64,000 nucleotides of DNA from Clostridiales bacterium UBA1738 (GCA_002315735.1 DCIA01000007.1:88396-152395); one strand, 5' to 3'; positions 17,418-26,412 are shown, counted from the stretch's first letter. Numbers and translations are program-made. Notes: generated by a model not told the origin, from the letters alone.

Positions 17418-18821
17418 ATGAAATGCTTAGGCATAGACTATGGTACAACTTCGGTAAAAGCAGCTTTGTTTGATGAAAACTTAAATCAAATTACAGTTAA
17501 TTCAAGAGACTACACCCTAATCTCAAAAGGAGATAGGGTGGAGTTTCCTGCAAACAACTATATTGATATTTTCAAAGATTTGCTTACCGAAATTAAAAGT
17601 GATAACGATGTAGATTGCTTGGCGATCGATACTCAGTGTGAAACTTTGATTTTAACGGACGAATTTGGAAATCCGGTTCGCAATGCTATTGTTTGGCTTG
17701 ATAATAGGGCGACAAAGGAAGCAGAGGAAATAGAAAAATATTTTGGACGAAAAAAAGTTTACGAGATAACAGGTCAACCTGAAATTACAGCAACTTGGCC
17801 GGCTTGTAAACTTCTTTGGGTTAAAAATAACGAACCTGAAATTTGGGCAAAGACCAAAAAAGTTTTCCTTTTGGAAGATTATCTGCTTTATAAACTAACA
17901 GGCAAGTTTGTGACAGAAAAAACATTGCAATCATCTACAATCTATTTCGATATCAAAAAAGGCGAATGGTGGAAGGAAATGCTTGACTACATCGGAGTAG
18001 GAGAGGATATGCTGCCAAGCCTATTAGATAGCGGGAAATATGTAGGTGATTATGATGGAATTAAAGTTGTCACATCAGGTATGGATCAGGTTGCAGGGGC
18101 AATCGGTGCAGGCGTTATTAAAAAGGGAATTGTAAGTGAGATGACAGGAACAACTATGGTTGTTTTTGTGCCAACTGATAAAATTCCTGAATATAATATT
18201 GACAGCATTGTTCCGTGTCACTATAATTATGATGGCACATATGTACTTCTTTCTTGGAGCCCAACTGCCGGAATGGCTCTTAAATGGTTCAAAGAAGCAT
18301 TTTTCAAAGAGAAAAAAATGTACGAACTCGACGAAATGGCAGAAAAAATCGCAATCGGCTCTGACGGTGTGACATTTTTGCCGTATCTTTGCGGTTCTAC
18401 AATGCCAAAATATAACCCTGATGCAAGAGGCAGCTTTACAGGACTTACAACTGAGCATACACCGGCTCATTTTGTGAGAAGTATTATGGAGTCAATTTCT
18501 TGTATGTTAAAAGCAAGTCTTGATTATCTAAATGTGCCTGTTAGTGAAATTCGTGCGATGGGTGGTGGCGCAAATAGTAGCCTTTGGTGCGATATGAAAG
18601 CCAATTTGACAGGTAAAAGCCTTGTCACATTAAAAAATAAAGAAACTGCCTGTCTTGGCTCTGCAATTTTAGCAGGTGTTGGCGCAGGAGCATTTGAATC
18701 TGTTGAAAAAGCGGCAGAAAATATTAAAACAGATAAAGTTTATAAGCCTAACGGAAAAGATTTTTCAAAGGTTTATGAAAACTTTGAAAAATATGACAGT
18801 ATTTTAAATATAAGGAGATGA
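17418..18821 (+). CDS. FGGY-family carbohydrate kinase (xylulokinase-like)
   Basis: 467 residues with the two-domain FGGY fold. The phosphate-1 loop is GIDYGTTSVKAALFD (Asp7 and Thr10-Thr11 region). The catalytic base is Asp223 in TSGMDQVAGAIGAG, and the FGGY signature region gives AMGGGANSSLWCDMKANLTG near the C terminus. These enzymes phosphorylate ketoses or polyols; xylulokinase is the nearest familiar type by general look. With the isomerase encoded immediately downstream it could convert an aldose to a ketose phosphate. Its stop lies four bases before the next start, with AAGGAG overlapping, so expression is coupled. Confidence 0.88.
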   Translation: MKCLGIDYGTTSVKAALFDENLNQITVNSRDYTLISKGDRVEFPANNYIDIFKDLLTEIKSDNDVDCLAIDTQCETLILTDEFGNPVRNAIVWLDNRATKEAEEIEKYFGRKKVYEITGQPEITATWPACKLLWVKNNEPEIWAKTKKVFLLEDYLLYKLTGKFVTEKTLQSSTIYFDIKKGEWWKEMLDYIGVGEDMLPSLLDSGKYVGDYDGIKVVTSGMDQVAGAIGAGVIKKGIVSEMTGTTMVVFVPTDKIPEYNIDSIVPCHYNYDGTYVLLSWSPTAGMALKWFKEAFFKEKKMYELDEMAEKIAIGSDGVTFLPYLCGSTMPKYNPDARGSFTGLTTEHTPAHFVRSIMESISCMLKASLDYLNVPVSEIRAMGGGANSSLWCDMKANLTGKSLVTLKNKETACLGSAILAGVGAGAFESVEKAAENIKTDKVYKPNGKDFSKVYENFEKYDSILNIRR

Positions 18822-18825
18822 AAAT

Positions 18826-20175
18826 ATGGTAAAAGCAGCATTTTTGGGATTTGGTGAAGTAAATACACCAAAAGAAATTATCGTTAAAAAGTGTCAAGAT
18901 GCAGAAGCAAACCTTAAAAAAGAAGGTTTGGATTTAATAAGCGTTTATCCAATAACAGACGATTATGAGGAAAAGGATATTAATAACGCGATCAAATCTC
19001 TTGAAGGCAAGGATTTTGATATTGTAATTTGTTGTATTGCAGGTTGGATTCCAACTCACGCAGTGGTTAAGGTTACAGAACATTTTAGAAATATCCCTAT
19101 GGTTCTTTGGGGACTTTGCGGCTGGACAGAAGGCGACAGACTAGTAACAACTGCTGACCAAGCCGGAACAACTGCACTTCGCAAAACTTTCTATGATTTA
19201 GGATATACATTTAAGTATGTTTATGACATAATAGGTCTTCCATCAAAGACAAAGACAGTATATAACTATGCAGTAGCTGCAAAGGCTTGCAAGGATTTAA
19301 GATTTGCAAAATCGGGTATGGCAGGTTACCGTGATATGAATCTTTATGGCACATTATATGATGGTGGCTCATTAAAGAGAGAAATCGGCCCTGAAATAGA
19401 AACTTTTGAAATGCTTGAAATCGAACAAAGATATCAAAAGATTACTGATGCTGAAAAGCAAGCTGTAATTGACAACGCAATGTCAAAATGGAAGTTTATG
19501 AAACAAGCAAATCCGGAAAGTCTTAAAATGGCAGCAGGATATTACTTGGCTGTAAAGGCGATTTGTGACGAACGTGGTTATGAAGCAATTTCTTTAAAAG
19601 ACGTTGATGGTATGAAGAAACTTTTAGGCTTCCCACCGGCACCAATCTTTATGCTTTTAGCAGATGAAGAAAACCTTTGCACAATCCCTGAAAACGATTC
19701 TCTTGGAAGCGTTACACAAATGATAATTAAACACTTGACGGGTCAATGTGCATTCTATCTTGAATTCTATGAATTTATGCAAGATAGAGTTTTGGCAGGA
19801 GTGCCTGACTATATTCCTGCAGAAGCAGCAGATGGCGGAATTACAGTTATGCCGGCTGCATTTGGCGAATTATCAGAAGGTATTTTAAATGTGAGCAAGG
19901 TTAAAACAGGCGAACTTACAATGTGTCGTCTTACATATGATGATGGTCTTTACTATATGCATATGGTAAAAGGCGAAGGCATAACTCCAAGAAAGTGGGA
20001 AGAAGCAGGCTGGACACAACCGGCACCACAACTTCCGGGCCTTGAAATTTTACTGGATGATGTTGAAAACTTTGCACAAAATGTAATGTGCCAACACTAT
20101 ATTATTTCTTATGGTGATAACACAGAAGTTATCGAAAACTTCTGTAACATTTTAGGAATTGAAATTATTAGATAA
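18826..20175 (+). CDS. L-fucose/L-arabinose isomerase-like protein
   Basis: 449 residues. The N-terminal half has the Rossmann-like layout of the FucI/AraA superfamily (VICCIAGWIPTHAVVK, then VLWGLCGWTEGDRLVTTADQ). The C-terminal half carries GSVTQMIIKHLTG and EFYEFMQDRVLAGVPDYIP, where the acidic metal ligands of this family lie. It should convert a free aldose to a ketose with a divalent metal. The protein is shorter than E. coli FucI (591) and belongs to a divergent subfamily I cannot name. The pairing with the FGGY kinase is the classic isomerase-kinase entry to a sugar pathway. Confidence 0.82.
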   Translation: MVKAAFLGFGEVNTPKEIIVKKCQDAEANLKKEGLDLISVYPITDDYEEKDINNAIKSLEGKDFDIVICCIAGWIPTHAVVKVTEHFRNIPMVLWGLCGWTEGDRLVTTADQAGTTALRKTFYDLGYTFKYVYDIIGLPSKTKTVYNYAVAAKACKDLRFAKSGMAGYRDMNLYGTLYDGGSLKREIGPEIETFEMLEIEQRYQKITDAEKQAVIDNAMSKWKFMKQANPESLKMAAGYYLAVKAICDERGYEAISLKDVDGMKKLLGFPPAPIFMLLADEENLCTIPENDSLGSVTQMIIKHLTGQCAFYLEFYEFMQDRVLAGVPDYIPAEAADGGITVMPAAFGELSEGILNVSKVKTGELTMCRLTYDDGLYYMHMVKGEGITPRKWEEAGWTQPAPQLPGLEILLDDVENFAQNVMCQHYIISYGDNTEVIENFCNILGIEIIR

Positions 20176-20186
20176 GGAGAAATAAA

Positions 20187-20861
20187 ATGTTATATATTTT
20201 AGATACAGCTGATCTTGAAGCAATAAAACATTGTAATGAGTTCTATCCTTTGGCAGGTGTTACAACAAATCCATCTATTATATCAAAAGCTAATACGGAT
20301 TTTTGGAAACTTGTAAAAGAAATTAGAAACATAATCGGTGAAGATAAAATGCTTCACGTTCAAACAACACAAAAAACAGCGGAAAAGATTGTTGAAGAAG
20401 CAAAACTTCTTAAAAAAGAACTAAAAGGTGATTTTTATGTTAAAATCCCGATTAATGAAGAAGGCTTAAAAGCAACAATGGAACTTAAAAAATTAGGAAT
20501 AGGTGTAACAATGACTGCAATTTTTACACCAACACAAGCACTTATTGCAGCAAAAGCAGGCGCAAGCTTTGTTGCTCCTTATGTCAATCGTCTTGACAAC
20601 ATTATTGGTGACGGAACAGAAGTTGTGGCACAAATTGTTGAACAATTTGACCTTTATGGTATGGATTGTAAAGTTTTAGCCGCAAGTTTTAAAAATGCAG
20701 AACAAGTTCACAAATGTTCAATGGTTGGTTGCCAAAGCGTTACAGTTACAGCAGATATTCTTAAAAATGTAATTTCACACCCAATGACAGATGCCGCTAT
20801 TGCAGGATTTGATAAGGATTGGAAGAGTGTTTACGGAGATAAGACTATTTTAGATTTCTAG
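20187..20861 (+). CDS. Transaldolase / fructose-6-phosphate-aldolase-like protein
   Basis: 224 residues, the length of short transaldolases (TalC/FSA). The N terminus MLYILDTADLEAIKH and GVTTNPSII are signatures. The Schiff-base Lys86 lies in FYVKIPINEEGL, and APYVNRLDNIIGDG follows. Short transaldolases either transfer or simply cleave dihydroxyacetone units, so this protein can provide the carbon-carbon cleavage step. AAGGAG precedes the ATG and the gene is 11 bases after the isomerase. A housekeeping transaldolase would not normally sit in such an operon, so I infer a pathway-specific role. Confidence 0.87.
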   Translation: MLYILDTADLEAIKHCNEFYPLAGVTTNPSIISKANTDFWKLVKEIRNIIGEDKMLHVQTTQKTAEKIVEEAKLLKKELKGDFYVKIPINEEGLKATMELKKLGIGVTMTAIFTPTQALIAAKAGASFVAPYVNRLDNIIGDGTEVVAQIVEQFDLYGMDCKVLAASFKNAEQVHKCSMVGCQSVTVTADILKNVISHPMTDAAIAGFDKDWKSVYGDKTILDF

Positions 20862-20874
20862 GAGGAACAGAAAA

Positions 20875-22350
20875 ATGACAAAATTTTTGGTAGGTTGGGA
20901 CGAGCAAAGTTTAGTGCCACAAAAAAAAGTTAGACTTGCAGGGCAGTTTTATGAAAGAATTTCTGATTATGTAGAAACTGATATTACTGCAACTGCTATG
21001 GCAGTTGAAGGCGATAATGACCAAATGATTGTCGTATCTGTTGATATTGTAAGCCTTAGAGATAATGTGATTAGTAAAGCGAGAAAAATATTAAAGCAAT
21101 TACTTCCTGATTTTCCTTCGGAAAAATTAATTGCAGGAGCTACACATTCTCATACTTCAATAGAATATAGAAGTGAAGATAGTTTCGATAAGGATATCTT
21201 AGAAGAGTTTATGCCGGAAAACAAAAAATACACAAAGCTTGTTGAAAGTGATGATGTGTTAGACCCTGATGAAGCAGTTGATTTTATTGCAGAAAAGATT
21301 GCTACTGCTGCAAAAAATGCTTGGGAAAAACGCTCAGAAGCTATGTATGCAAATGAATTTGGCAGAGCAGTTGTCGGATTCAACAGGCGTGTAGAATATG
21401 ACGATCACACAGCACAGATGTGGGGAGATACCAACACTGCAAACTTTAATGCTATGGAAGGTGGAAACGACTCGGGTGTTGAACTTCTTTATATGTTTGA
21501 CAAGAATAAAAAGTTAACAGGCGTTGTTGCAAATATTGCGTGCCCTTCACAAACTCTGGAACATAGAAGTTTTATCTCGGCTGACTTTTGGGGATATGTA
21601 AAGGAAACATTAAGAGCAAAATGGGGAAAAGATATATACCTACTTGCTATGGGAGGTGCAGGCGGAGACCAATGCCCAAGAGATTTGGTGCGCTGGGTAG
21701 AACCTGAAACACCAATCAATGACCCTAACATCAATAGACCGAATGTAATTGAAAGAAAAGCAGACCCATCAATGTTCGACATTAAGGGTTGTAAATTGAT
21801 TGCAAAGCGTATATCAAATGAAATTATTTCAGTATTTGAAGAAATAACTGAAATAAAATCGGATGTTCCTTTTGAACATAAAACATATGTTCTTGACTTA
21901 CCGCTTCGCCGTGCTACAATCACAGAGTACAATGAGGCAGTAAGAGAAATTGAATATTACTTTAACAAGAACAAAGATAAAGCAGAATTTAATTTTAGAG
22001 ATAAGGCTGCAATGTATGTTTATGCCGGCACAATCGCAAGATATCGTGAACAACAATTTAAAGAAGTAGTTCCAACAGAAGTACATATTATTAGAATTGG
22101 TGATATTGCGATTGCAACAAACCCATTCGAGTTATTCTTAGATTATGGTAACCAAATTAAAGCAAGAAGTTATGCAAAACAAACATTTATTATGCAACTT
22201 ACTTGTGGTGCTTTGGGATATTTACCGACCGAAAAGGCTGAAAAACACGGCCATTACAGTGCATATATTTCAAGTGGTAATGTTGGTCATAACGGCGGAG
22301 AACAACTTGTTAGAGAATCAATTACAGAAATTAATAAAATGTTTAAGTAA
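20875..22350 (+). CDS. Neutral/alkaline ceramidase-like hydrolase
   Basis: 491 residues with the N-terminal catalytic-domain layout of the neutral/alkaline non-lysosomal ceramidase family. The Zn-binding His91-x-His93 is in GATHSHTSIEY (ceramidase THTHSGP). GGAGGDQCPRD corresponds in position to the nucleophile region, and CGALGYLPTEKAEKHGHY matches the conserved late block. No signal peptide is visible, so it is cytosolic. True ceramide is an unlikely substrate here; hydrolysis of an acylated or amide-linked sugar is a better guess. AGGAGG precedes the ATG. It is the last gene of the operon and a terminator follows. Confidence 0.78.
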   Translation: MTKFLVGWDEQSLVPQKKVRLAGQFYERISDYVETDITATAMAVEGDNDQMIVVSVDIVSLRDNVISKARKILKQLLPDFPSEKLIAGATHSHTSIEYRSEDSFDKDILEEFMPENKKYTKLVESDDVLDPDEAVDFIAEKIATAAKNAWEKRSEAMYANEFGRAVVGFNRRVEYDDHTAQMWGDTNTANFNAMEGGNDSGVELLYMFDKNKKLTGVVANIACPSQTLEHRSFISADFWGYVKETLRAKWGKDIYLLAMGGAGGDQCPRDLVRWVEPETPINDPNINRPNVIERKADPSMFDIKGCKLIAKRISNEIISVFEEITEIKSDVPFEHKTYVLDLPLRRATITEYNEAVREIEYYFNKNKDKAEFNFRDKAAMYVYAGTIARYREQQFKEVVPTEVHIIRIGDIAIATNPFELFLDYGNQIKARSYAKQTFIMQLTCGALGYLPTEKAEKHGHYSAYISSGNVGHNGGEQLVRESITEINKMFK

Positions 22351-22354
22351 AATT

Positions 22355-22404
22355 AAAAGAACTTCAACTACAAAACAATAAGTCAAGTTGAAGTTCTTTT
22401 TTTT
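22355..22404 (+). terminator. Terminator of the sugar operon
   Basis: AAAAGAACTTCAACT pairs with AGTTGAAGTTCTTTT across a 16-base loop, followed by a T-run. Confidence 0.85.
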
Positions 22405-22440
22405 GAAAATGAGAACTACATTCTATATTTATAATTTTAA

Positions 22441-22469
22441 TTGAAATTTTTAACAAAATATGATAAAAT
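22441..22469 (+). promoter_or_regulatory. Sigma-A promoter of the malic enzyme gene
   Basis: TTGAAA (22441-22446), 17 bases, TAAAAT (22464-22469), with extended -10 TGA. Confidence 0.68.
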
Positions 22470-22502
22470 TTCAATATATTTATGATGTGCGAGGAAAGAA
22501 AA

Positions 22503-23675
22503 ATGGACATAAGAGAAGAATCACTAAAAAAACATTACGAATGGAAAGGCAAGATTGAAGTTGTTTCAAGAACTCCTGTTAAAAATAAGGAACAATTATC
22601 TTTGGCATACACTCCCGGTGTTGCAGAACCTTGTCTTGAAATAGAGAAGGATATAAATAAGTCATATGAACTTACAAGAAGACAAAATTTAGTGGCAGTA
22701 ATAACAGACGGAACTGCCGTTTTAGGACTTGGTGATATAGGACCGGAAGCCGGTATGCCTGTTATGGAAGGAAAATGTGCTTTATTTAAGGAATTTGCAG
22801 ATGTTGATGCATTCCCACTTTGCATAAAGTCAAAGGATGTAGATGAAATTGTAAGAACAATTTATCTTTTGTCAGGTAGCTTTGGAGGAATTAATCTTGA
22901 AGATATTGCAGCCCCAAGATGCTTTGAAATAGAAAGAAAATTAAAAGAAATATGCGATATTCCTGTTTTCCACGATGACCAACACGGAACGGCAATTGTA
23001 GTTGCAGCAGCACTTATAAATGCTTTAAAGGTCGTTAAAAAGGATATTACAAAGGTTAAAGTTGTAATTAACGGTGCAGGAAGTGCAGGAACTGCAATCG
23101 GTATGCACTTATTAAAACTTGGCGTTCAAAATCTTACAATGGTTGATAGATTTGGTATTATTTGTGAAGGTGATGAAAGTCTAAGCGACGCTCATAAAGA
23201 ACTTGCAAAAATAACAAATAAAGAACATAAAACAGGAACTCTAAAAGATGCAATGGTTGGTGCTGATGTGTTTATCGGAGTTTCTGCTCCAAATATTGTT
23301 TCGGAAGAAATGGTAGCATCAATGGCAGAAGGCTCAATAGTATTCCCAATGGCTAACCCTACGCCTGAAATTATGCCTGATTTAGCATTAAAGGCAGGCG
23401 CAGCGGTAGTTGGCACAGGAAGAAGTGATTTTCCAAACCAAATCAATAATGTTCTTGCATTCCCCGGAATATTTAGAGGTGCGTTAGATGTTCGTGCAAG
23501 GGACATAAATGAAGAAATGAAGATGGCAACATCATATGCCATTGCAGGTCTTGTATCTGACAAAGAACTAAAAGCAGACTACATACTTCCAAAGGCATTT
23601 GACGAAAGAATCGGAAAGACTGTTGCAAAAGCAGTCGCAGAAGCAGCAAGAAAAAGCGGAGTAGCAAGAGTATAA
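22503..23675 (+). CDS. NAD(P)-dependent malic enzyme
   Basis: 390 residues; oxidative decarboxylation of malate to pyruvate. Short bacterial malic enzymes of this length carry SLAYTPGVAEPCLEIE with the catalytic Tyr, PLCIKSKD with the catalytic Lys, FHDDQHGTAIV for metal binding, and the dinucleotide motif INGAGSAGTAIGMHLL. All are here. An in-frame ATG seven codons upstream (22482) is possible, but GAGGAAAG (22491-22498) fits ATG 22503. NAD versus NADP preference cannot be read with confidence. It is a single gene with its own promoter. Confidence 0.93.
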   Translation: MDIREESLKKHYEWKGKIEVVSRTPVKNKEQLSLAYTPGVAEPCLEIEKDINKSYELTRRQNLVAVITDGTAVLGLGDIGPEAGMPVMEGKCALFKEFADVDAFPLCIKSKDVDEIVRTIYLLSGSFGGINLEDIAAPRCFEIERKLKEICDIPVFHDDQHGTAIVVAAALINALKVVKKDITKVKVVINGAGSAGTAIGMHLLKLGVQNLTMVDRFGIICEGDESLSDAHKELAKITNKEHKTGTLKDAMVGADVFIGVSAPNIVSEEMVASMAEGSIVFPMANPTPEIMPDLALKAGAAVVGTGRSDFPNQINNVLAFPGIFRGALDVRARDINEEMKMATSYAIAGLVSDKELKADYILPKAFDERIGKTVAKAVAEAARKSGVARV

Positions 23676-23705
23676 GCGTTTTGTAGGCAGAAAAGTAAAT
23701 TAAAA

Positions 23706-24566
23706 ATGAAGAGGTTGAGATTAGTGATAAAAAATGCATTTAAAGAGCAATTATTAATAATTTTGGGTGCGTTAACATATGCATTGGGAACAAATATGTT
23801 TTTAGCACCAAATAAAATTTCAGGTGGGGGAACAAGTGCAATAGCAACAGTCCTTTTGCATTTGTTTGGAGTTCATTTGTCGGTGACGAATATAGTAATA
23901 AATGTTATTCTATTTGTCTTGGGATATAAAATACTTGGCAAATACATTGTTTTTAAGAATTTGACAGGAACTCTATATGTTTCCGTGTTCCTGGAAGTAA
24001 CAAGGAAAATATCAGTCTTTTCTGATGATTTAATGATTGCAACTATTGCAGGTGGAATGATTGTAGGAATTGGAGTGGGAATTACCTTAAAAGCAGAAGG
24101 CTCAACAGGTGGTACAGATTTTGCGGGTTTAATTATAAAAAAATTTCTTCCGCATATTCCTCTTGCATACACCATACTGTTTCTTGATTTGCTGGGAGTA
24201 GTTATAGCCGGATTTATTTTTAATAGTTTTATAGTTGCATTTTATTCGGGATTGGCATTGTATATTGCTGCAAAAATTACTGATTTTATCCTATCCTATG
24301 GTGACAGTGCAAAGTCGATAAGCGTATTTTCTGATAAAAATGATGAGATTTACAAGTGCATTGTTGAAAAATTTGAACGTGGTGCAACAGGAATATATTG
24401 CAAAGGTATGTATTCCAATGATGAAAAAATAATGCTCTATTGCATTGTAACGCCCAAGGAACTTCCACAAATAGTGTCATATATTAAAAACATTGATAAT
24501 AGGGCTTTTATAGTTATCAATAGTGCAAGAGAGGTAATAGGTGAGGGTTTTAAACATATTGATTAG
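23706..24566 (+). CDS. YitT-family membrane protein (DUF161 + DUF2179)
   Basis: 286 residues. About five hydrophobic segments (20-200) form the YitT membrane domain, with the typical GTNMFLAPNKISGGGTSAIA and AEGSTGGTDFAG. The last ~80 residues are the soluble DUF2179 domain (KSISVFSDKNDEI, ERGATGIYCKGMY, REVIGEGFKHID). The function is unknown for most members; some are proposed transporters. ATG 23706 has no clear ribosome site, while GTG 23724 has AGAGG nine bases upstream, so the true start may be six codons later. The gene is 30 bases after malic enzyme. Confidence 0.87.
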   Translation: MKRLRLVIKNAFKEQLLIILGALTYALGTNMFLAPNKISGGGTSAIATVLLHLFGVHLSVTNIVINVILFVLGYKILGKYIVFKNLTGTLYVSVFLEVTRKISVFSDDLMIATIAGGMIVGIGVGITLKAEGSTGGTDFAGLIIKKFLPHIPLAYTILFLDLLGVVIAGFIFNSFIVAFYSGLALYIAAKITDFILSYGDSAKSISVFSDKNDEIYKCIVEKFERGATGIYCKGMYSNDEKIMLYCIVTPKELPQIVSYIKNIDNRAFIVINSAREVIGEGFKHID

Positions 24567-24721
24567 AAGTATTACAGATAAAAACGATAAGAAGACAAGC
24601 ACATCTTGTAAAAGGGAAACTTACAATAAGTGAGCAGAAAGCGGTGAAGATAAGAAAACCGGGAACATGTTGTATTCATGAAATAAATGTACTAAGCTTG
24701 AAGAAATTTTGACATCAATAT
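24567..24721 (+). other. Purine-rich, structured-looking intergenic stretch
   Basis: No reading frame is convincing. Three short hairpins follow one another: ACAAG-CTTGT (24595-24609), ACTT-AAGT (24619-24631) and CGGT-ACCG (24642-24661), with unpaired GGGAAAC and GCAGAAAGC. The terminator at 24722 follows. It could be the 3' UTR of the YitT gene or a small structured RNA. Confidence 0.3.
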
Positions 24722-24751
24722 AAAGAATCCTACTAAAATGCAGGATTCTTT
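24722..24751 (+). terminator. Terminator between convergent genes
   Basis: AAAGAATCCT pairs with AGGATTCTTT around a 10-base loop. The T tract is short on both strands. Confidence 0.6.
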
Positions 24752-24762
24752 GAAAGTAATAT

Positions 24763-25617
24763 TCAAAACAAAATTTTGTGTGTACGAACTGTTTCTTCAT
24801 ATTTTTGAAGTTTTATTATACCTTTCTTTTTGGTTATGTCAAAGTCGCTGTCGATAAAGTCGGGGATTCCACACCAAGGCTCTAAGCATATGTATTTTGC
24901 ACCTGGTTTTGTCCAGATTAAAAGGTACGGAAATCCAGTAAAGTCAAGTTTTCTCTCGTCACCTGTCATGTTATTTTTAAGAGTCATACTTCTTGACTTA
25001 ATATTCAAAAATACGAGAGCGTCTATCTCAAAATAACTGTTTTTAAGAGGCAGTTCACGAACTTTTTTTGCAATAATATTTTCGTCATAGGTAAGAAGTG
25101 GACCATCAACAGGTGTTGCAACTAAATTTTCCTCCTTTTCAAAAATTACGCTGTAATCTTCAATTCCGGTTGGGCAAGAATATGCCTCGTGAGCTCCGAT
25201 TGAAAAATACATATCACCATCAGTAAGATTTTTTACATCATAATTAACTGTTATCTCATTTTCGACAATGGTATAAACTACTCTTAGTTCAAACTCAAAC
25301 GGATAGATTTTCCTTGTGTTCTCGCTTGATTTTAACAGAAAAGATGCACTGCTTGTGTCTTGCTTTTCTAACTCAAATTCTGTTTTTCTTGCGAATCCGT
25401 GTTTTGGAAGAGTGTATGTTTTGCCTTCAAAGACAAATTTATCTTCTTTTAGTCCACCACAAATAGGGAAAAGTAGCGGTGCATGACCTGCCCATACGTT
25501 AGGGTCTGCTTGCCATAAAAGTTCCTCATTGCCTTTTTTTACACTTACCATTTCTGCACCCATTGTTGAAATGGTGATTGCCAAAACGTTACTTGTAATT
25601 TTGATTTCTTTGCTCAT
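24763..25617 (-). CDS. Aldose-1-epimerase-like protein (LacX/YihR type)
   Basis: 284 residues of galactose mutarotase fold. Typical blocks are LLWQADPNVWAGHAPLLFPI, KHGFAR (family His), FSIGAHEAYSCP with the second His, and LEPWCGIPDF with the catalytic Glu region. Proteins of this class interconvert sugar anomers, sometimes phosphorylated ones. It starts just downstream (minus strand, 13 bases) of a truncated AraC regulator that was probably cotranscribed with it. Its original promoter would lie beyond the break at about 25.79 kb, so its present expression is uncertain. Confidence 0.87.
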   Translation of the reverse strand: MSKEIKITSNVLAITISTMGAEMVSVKKGNEELLWQADPNVWAGHAPLLFPICGGLKEDKFVFEGKTYTLPKHGFARKTEFELEKQDTSSASFLLKSSENTRKIYPFEFELRVVYTIVENEITVNYDVKNLTDGDMYFSIGAHEAYSCPTGIEDYSVIFEKEENLVATPVDGPLLTYDENIIAKKVRELPLKNSYFEIDALVFLNIKSRSMTLKNNMTGDERKLDFTGFPYLLIWTKPGAKYICLEPWCGIPDFIDSDFDITKKKGIIKLQKYEETVRTHKILF

Positions 25618-25630
25618 TTTTATTTCTCCT

Positions 25631-25795
25631 TTATTTCATTTCACTTGGATTTTTACCTGTAATTGATTTATATATCTTTGAAAAATGCGCTTGTGAACTG
25701 AATTTCAGTATATCTGCAGTATCACAAACAGAATATCCCTTTTGTAAAAGCTCTGTTGCATATTGGATTTTTAGCGTCAAATAATATTTGTATAA
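25631..25795 (-). pseudogene. AraC-family regulator, C-terminal remnant
   Basis: Only the last ~52 codons remain: LTLKIQYATELLQKGYSVCD and then ILKFSSQAHFSKIYKSITGK, the second helix-turn-helix of an AraC regulator, ending in a proper stop. Upstream of about 25795 the frame runs antisense through unrelated phage-like sequence. The missing ~200 residues were therefore removed by insertion, deletion or a wrong assembly join. The base composition changes at the same point. Confidence 0.82.
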
Positions 25796-26412
25796 CAAAT
25801 TTACAAAATACGGAAGAAAACACACCTGTTCCGGAAGAAAAACCTGAAATTGAAAAAGCAGCCGTTGGTAGCCAAGTGCCGAATGCTGATAACAGCCCAC
25901 AGCCCACGCCCGAAACGCCCCTTGTCTCATCGTCTGCTTCTGATGATGCTTCTTTCAAGTCCAAGCCTGAAGCTGATAATGATAACAGCTCGCTTGGGGA
26001 AACAGCACCCACTAATAATATACAACAAGAAAATGAAAATGTCAATACATCTCAGGCTGAAAATGTTGAGCAGTCTGCAGAGAACACTTCTACACTCACC
26101 GATAAATGTGAAATGCACGAAACCACTCACACTAAAACAGGTGAAAAATTATGGGTAATTTCCTTGAAAGATAAAATTACAACTGATAAATACAAAGAGT
26201 TGAGTAGCATCGTCAAAAAAGTCGGCGGATATTATTCAAGGTTTGCTAAAACTCCTGATGGAAAAGCAATCCCCGGTTTTATTTTCAAAAGCAAACCTGA
26301 TTCAGAAGTAATTAAAGTTTTTAATGATTTCTTTGGTGTAGCAGAGAAAAGCACCTCACCCGATACAGATATGTTGAAAAAATCGGACGATAGTGATAAT
26401 CGGCTGTTATAA
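25795..26412 (+). pseudogene. Polyvalent phage protein fragment A
   Basis: Open for about 205 codons. The first half is a Pro/Ser/Glu/Asn-rich low-complexity linker. The second half is a small domain (KLWVISLKDKI to IKVFNDFFGV) resembling the LPD segments of large polyvalent phage proteins. No start with a ribosome site is visible; the frame simply enters from the AraC remnant. It ends at a stop overlapping the next fragment in another frame, which marks a deletion or frameshift scar near 26400. Confidence 0.6.

Noticed and set aside
15439..22350. The sugar operon as a known sulfoquinovose (transaldolase) or erythritol pathway
   Set aside because: A transaldolase and isomerases are shared, but no sulfoquinovosidase, sulfolactaldehyde dehydrogenase, sulfonate exporter, erythritol kinase or dehydrogenase, or RpiB-type isomerase is present.
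24595..24690. c-di-GMP-I riboswitch
   Set aside because: Only a loose likeness (GGGAAAC, GCAGAAAGC). The conserved core is not matched and no gene follows in the right direction.
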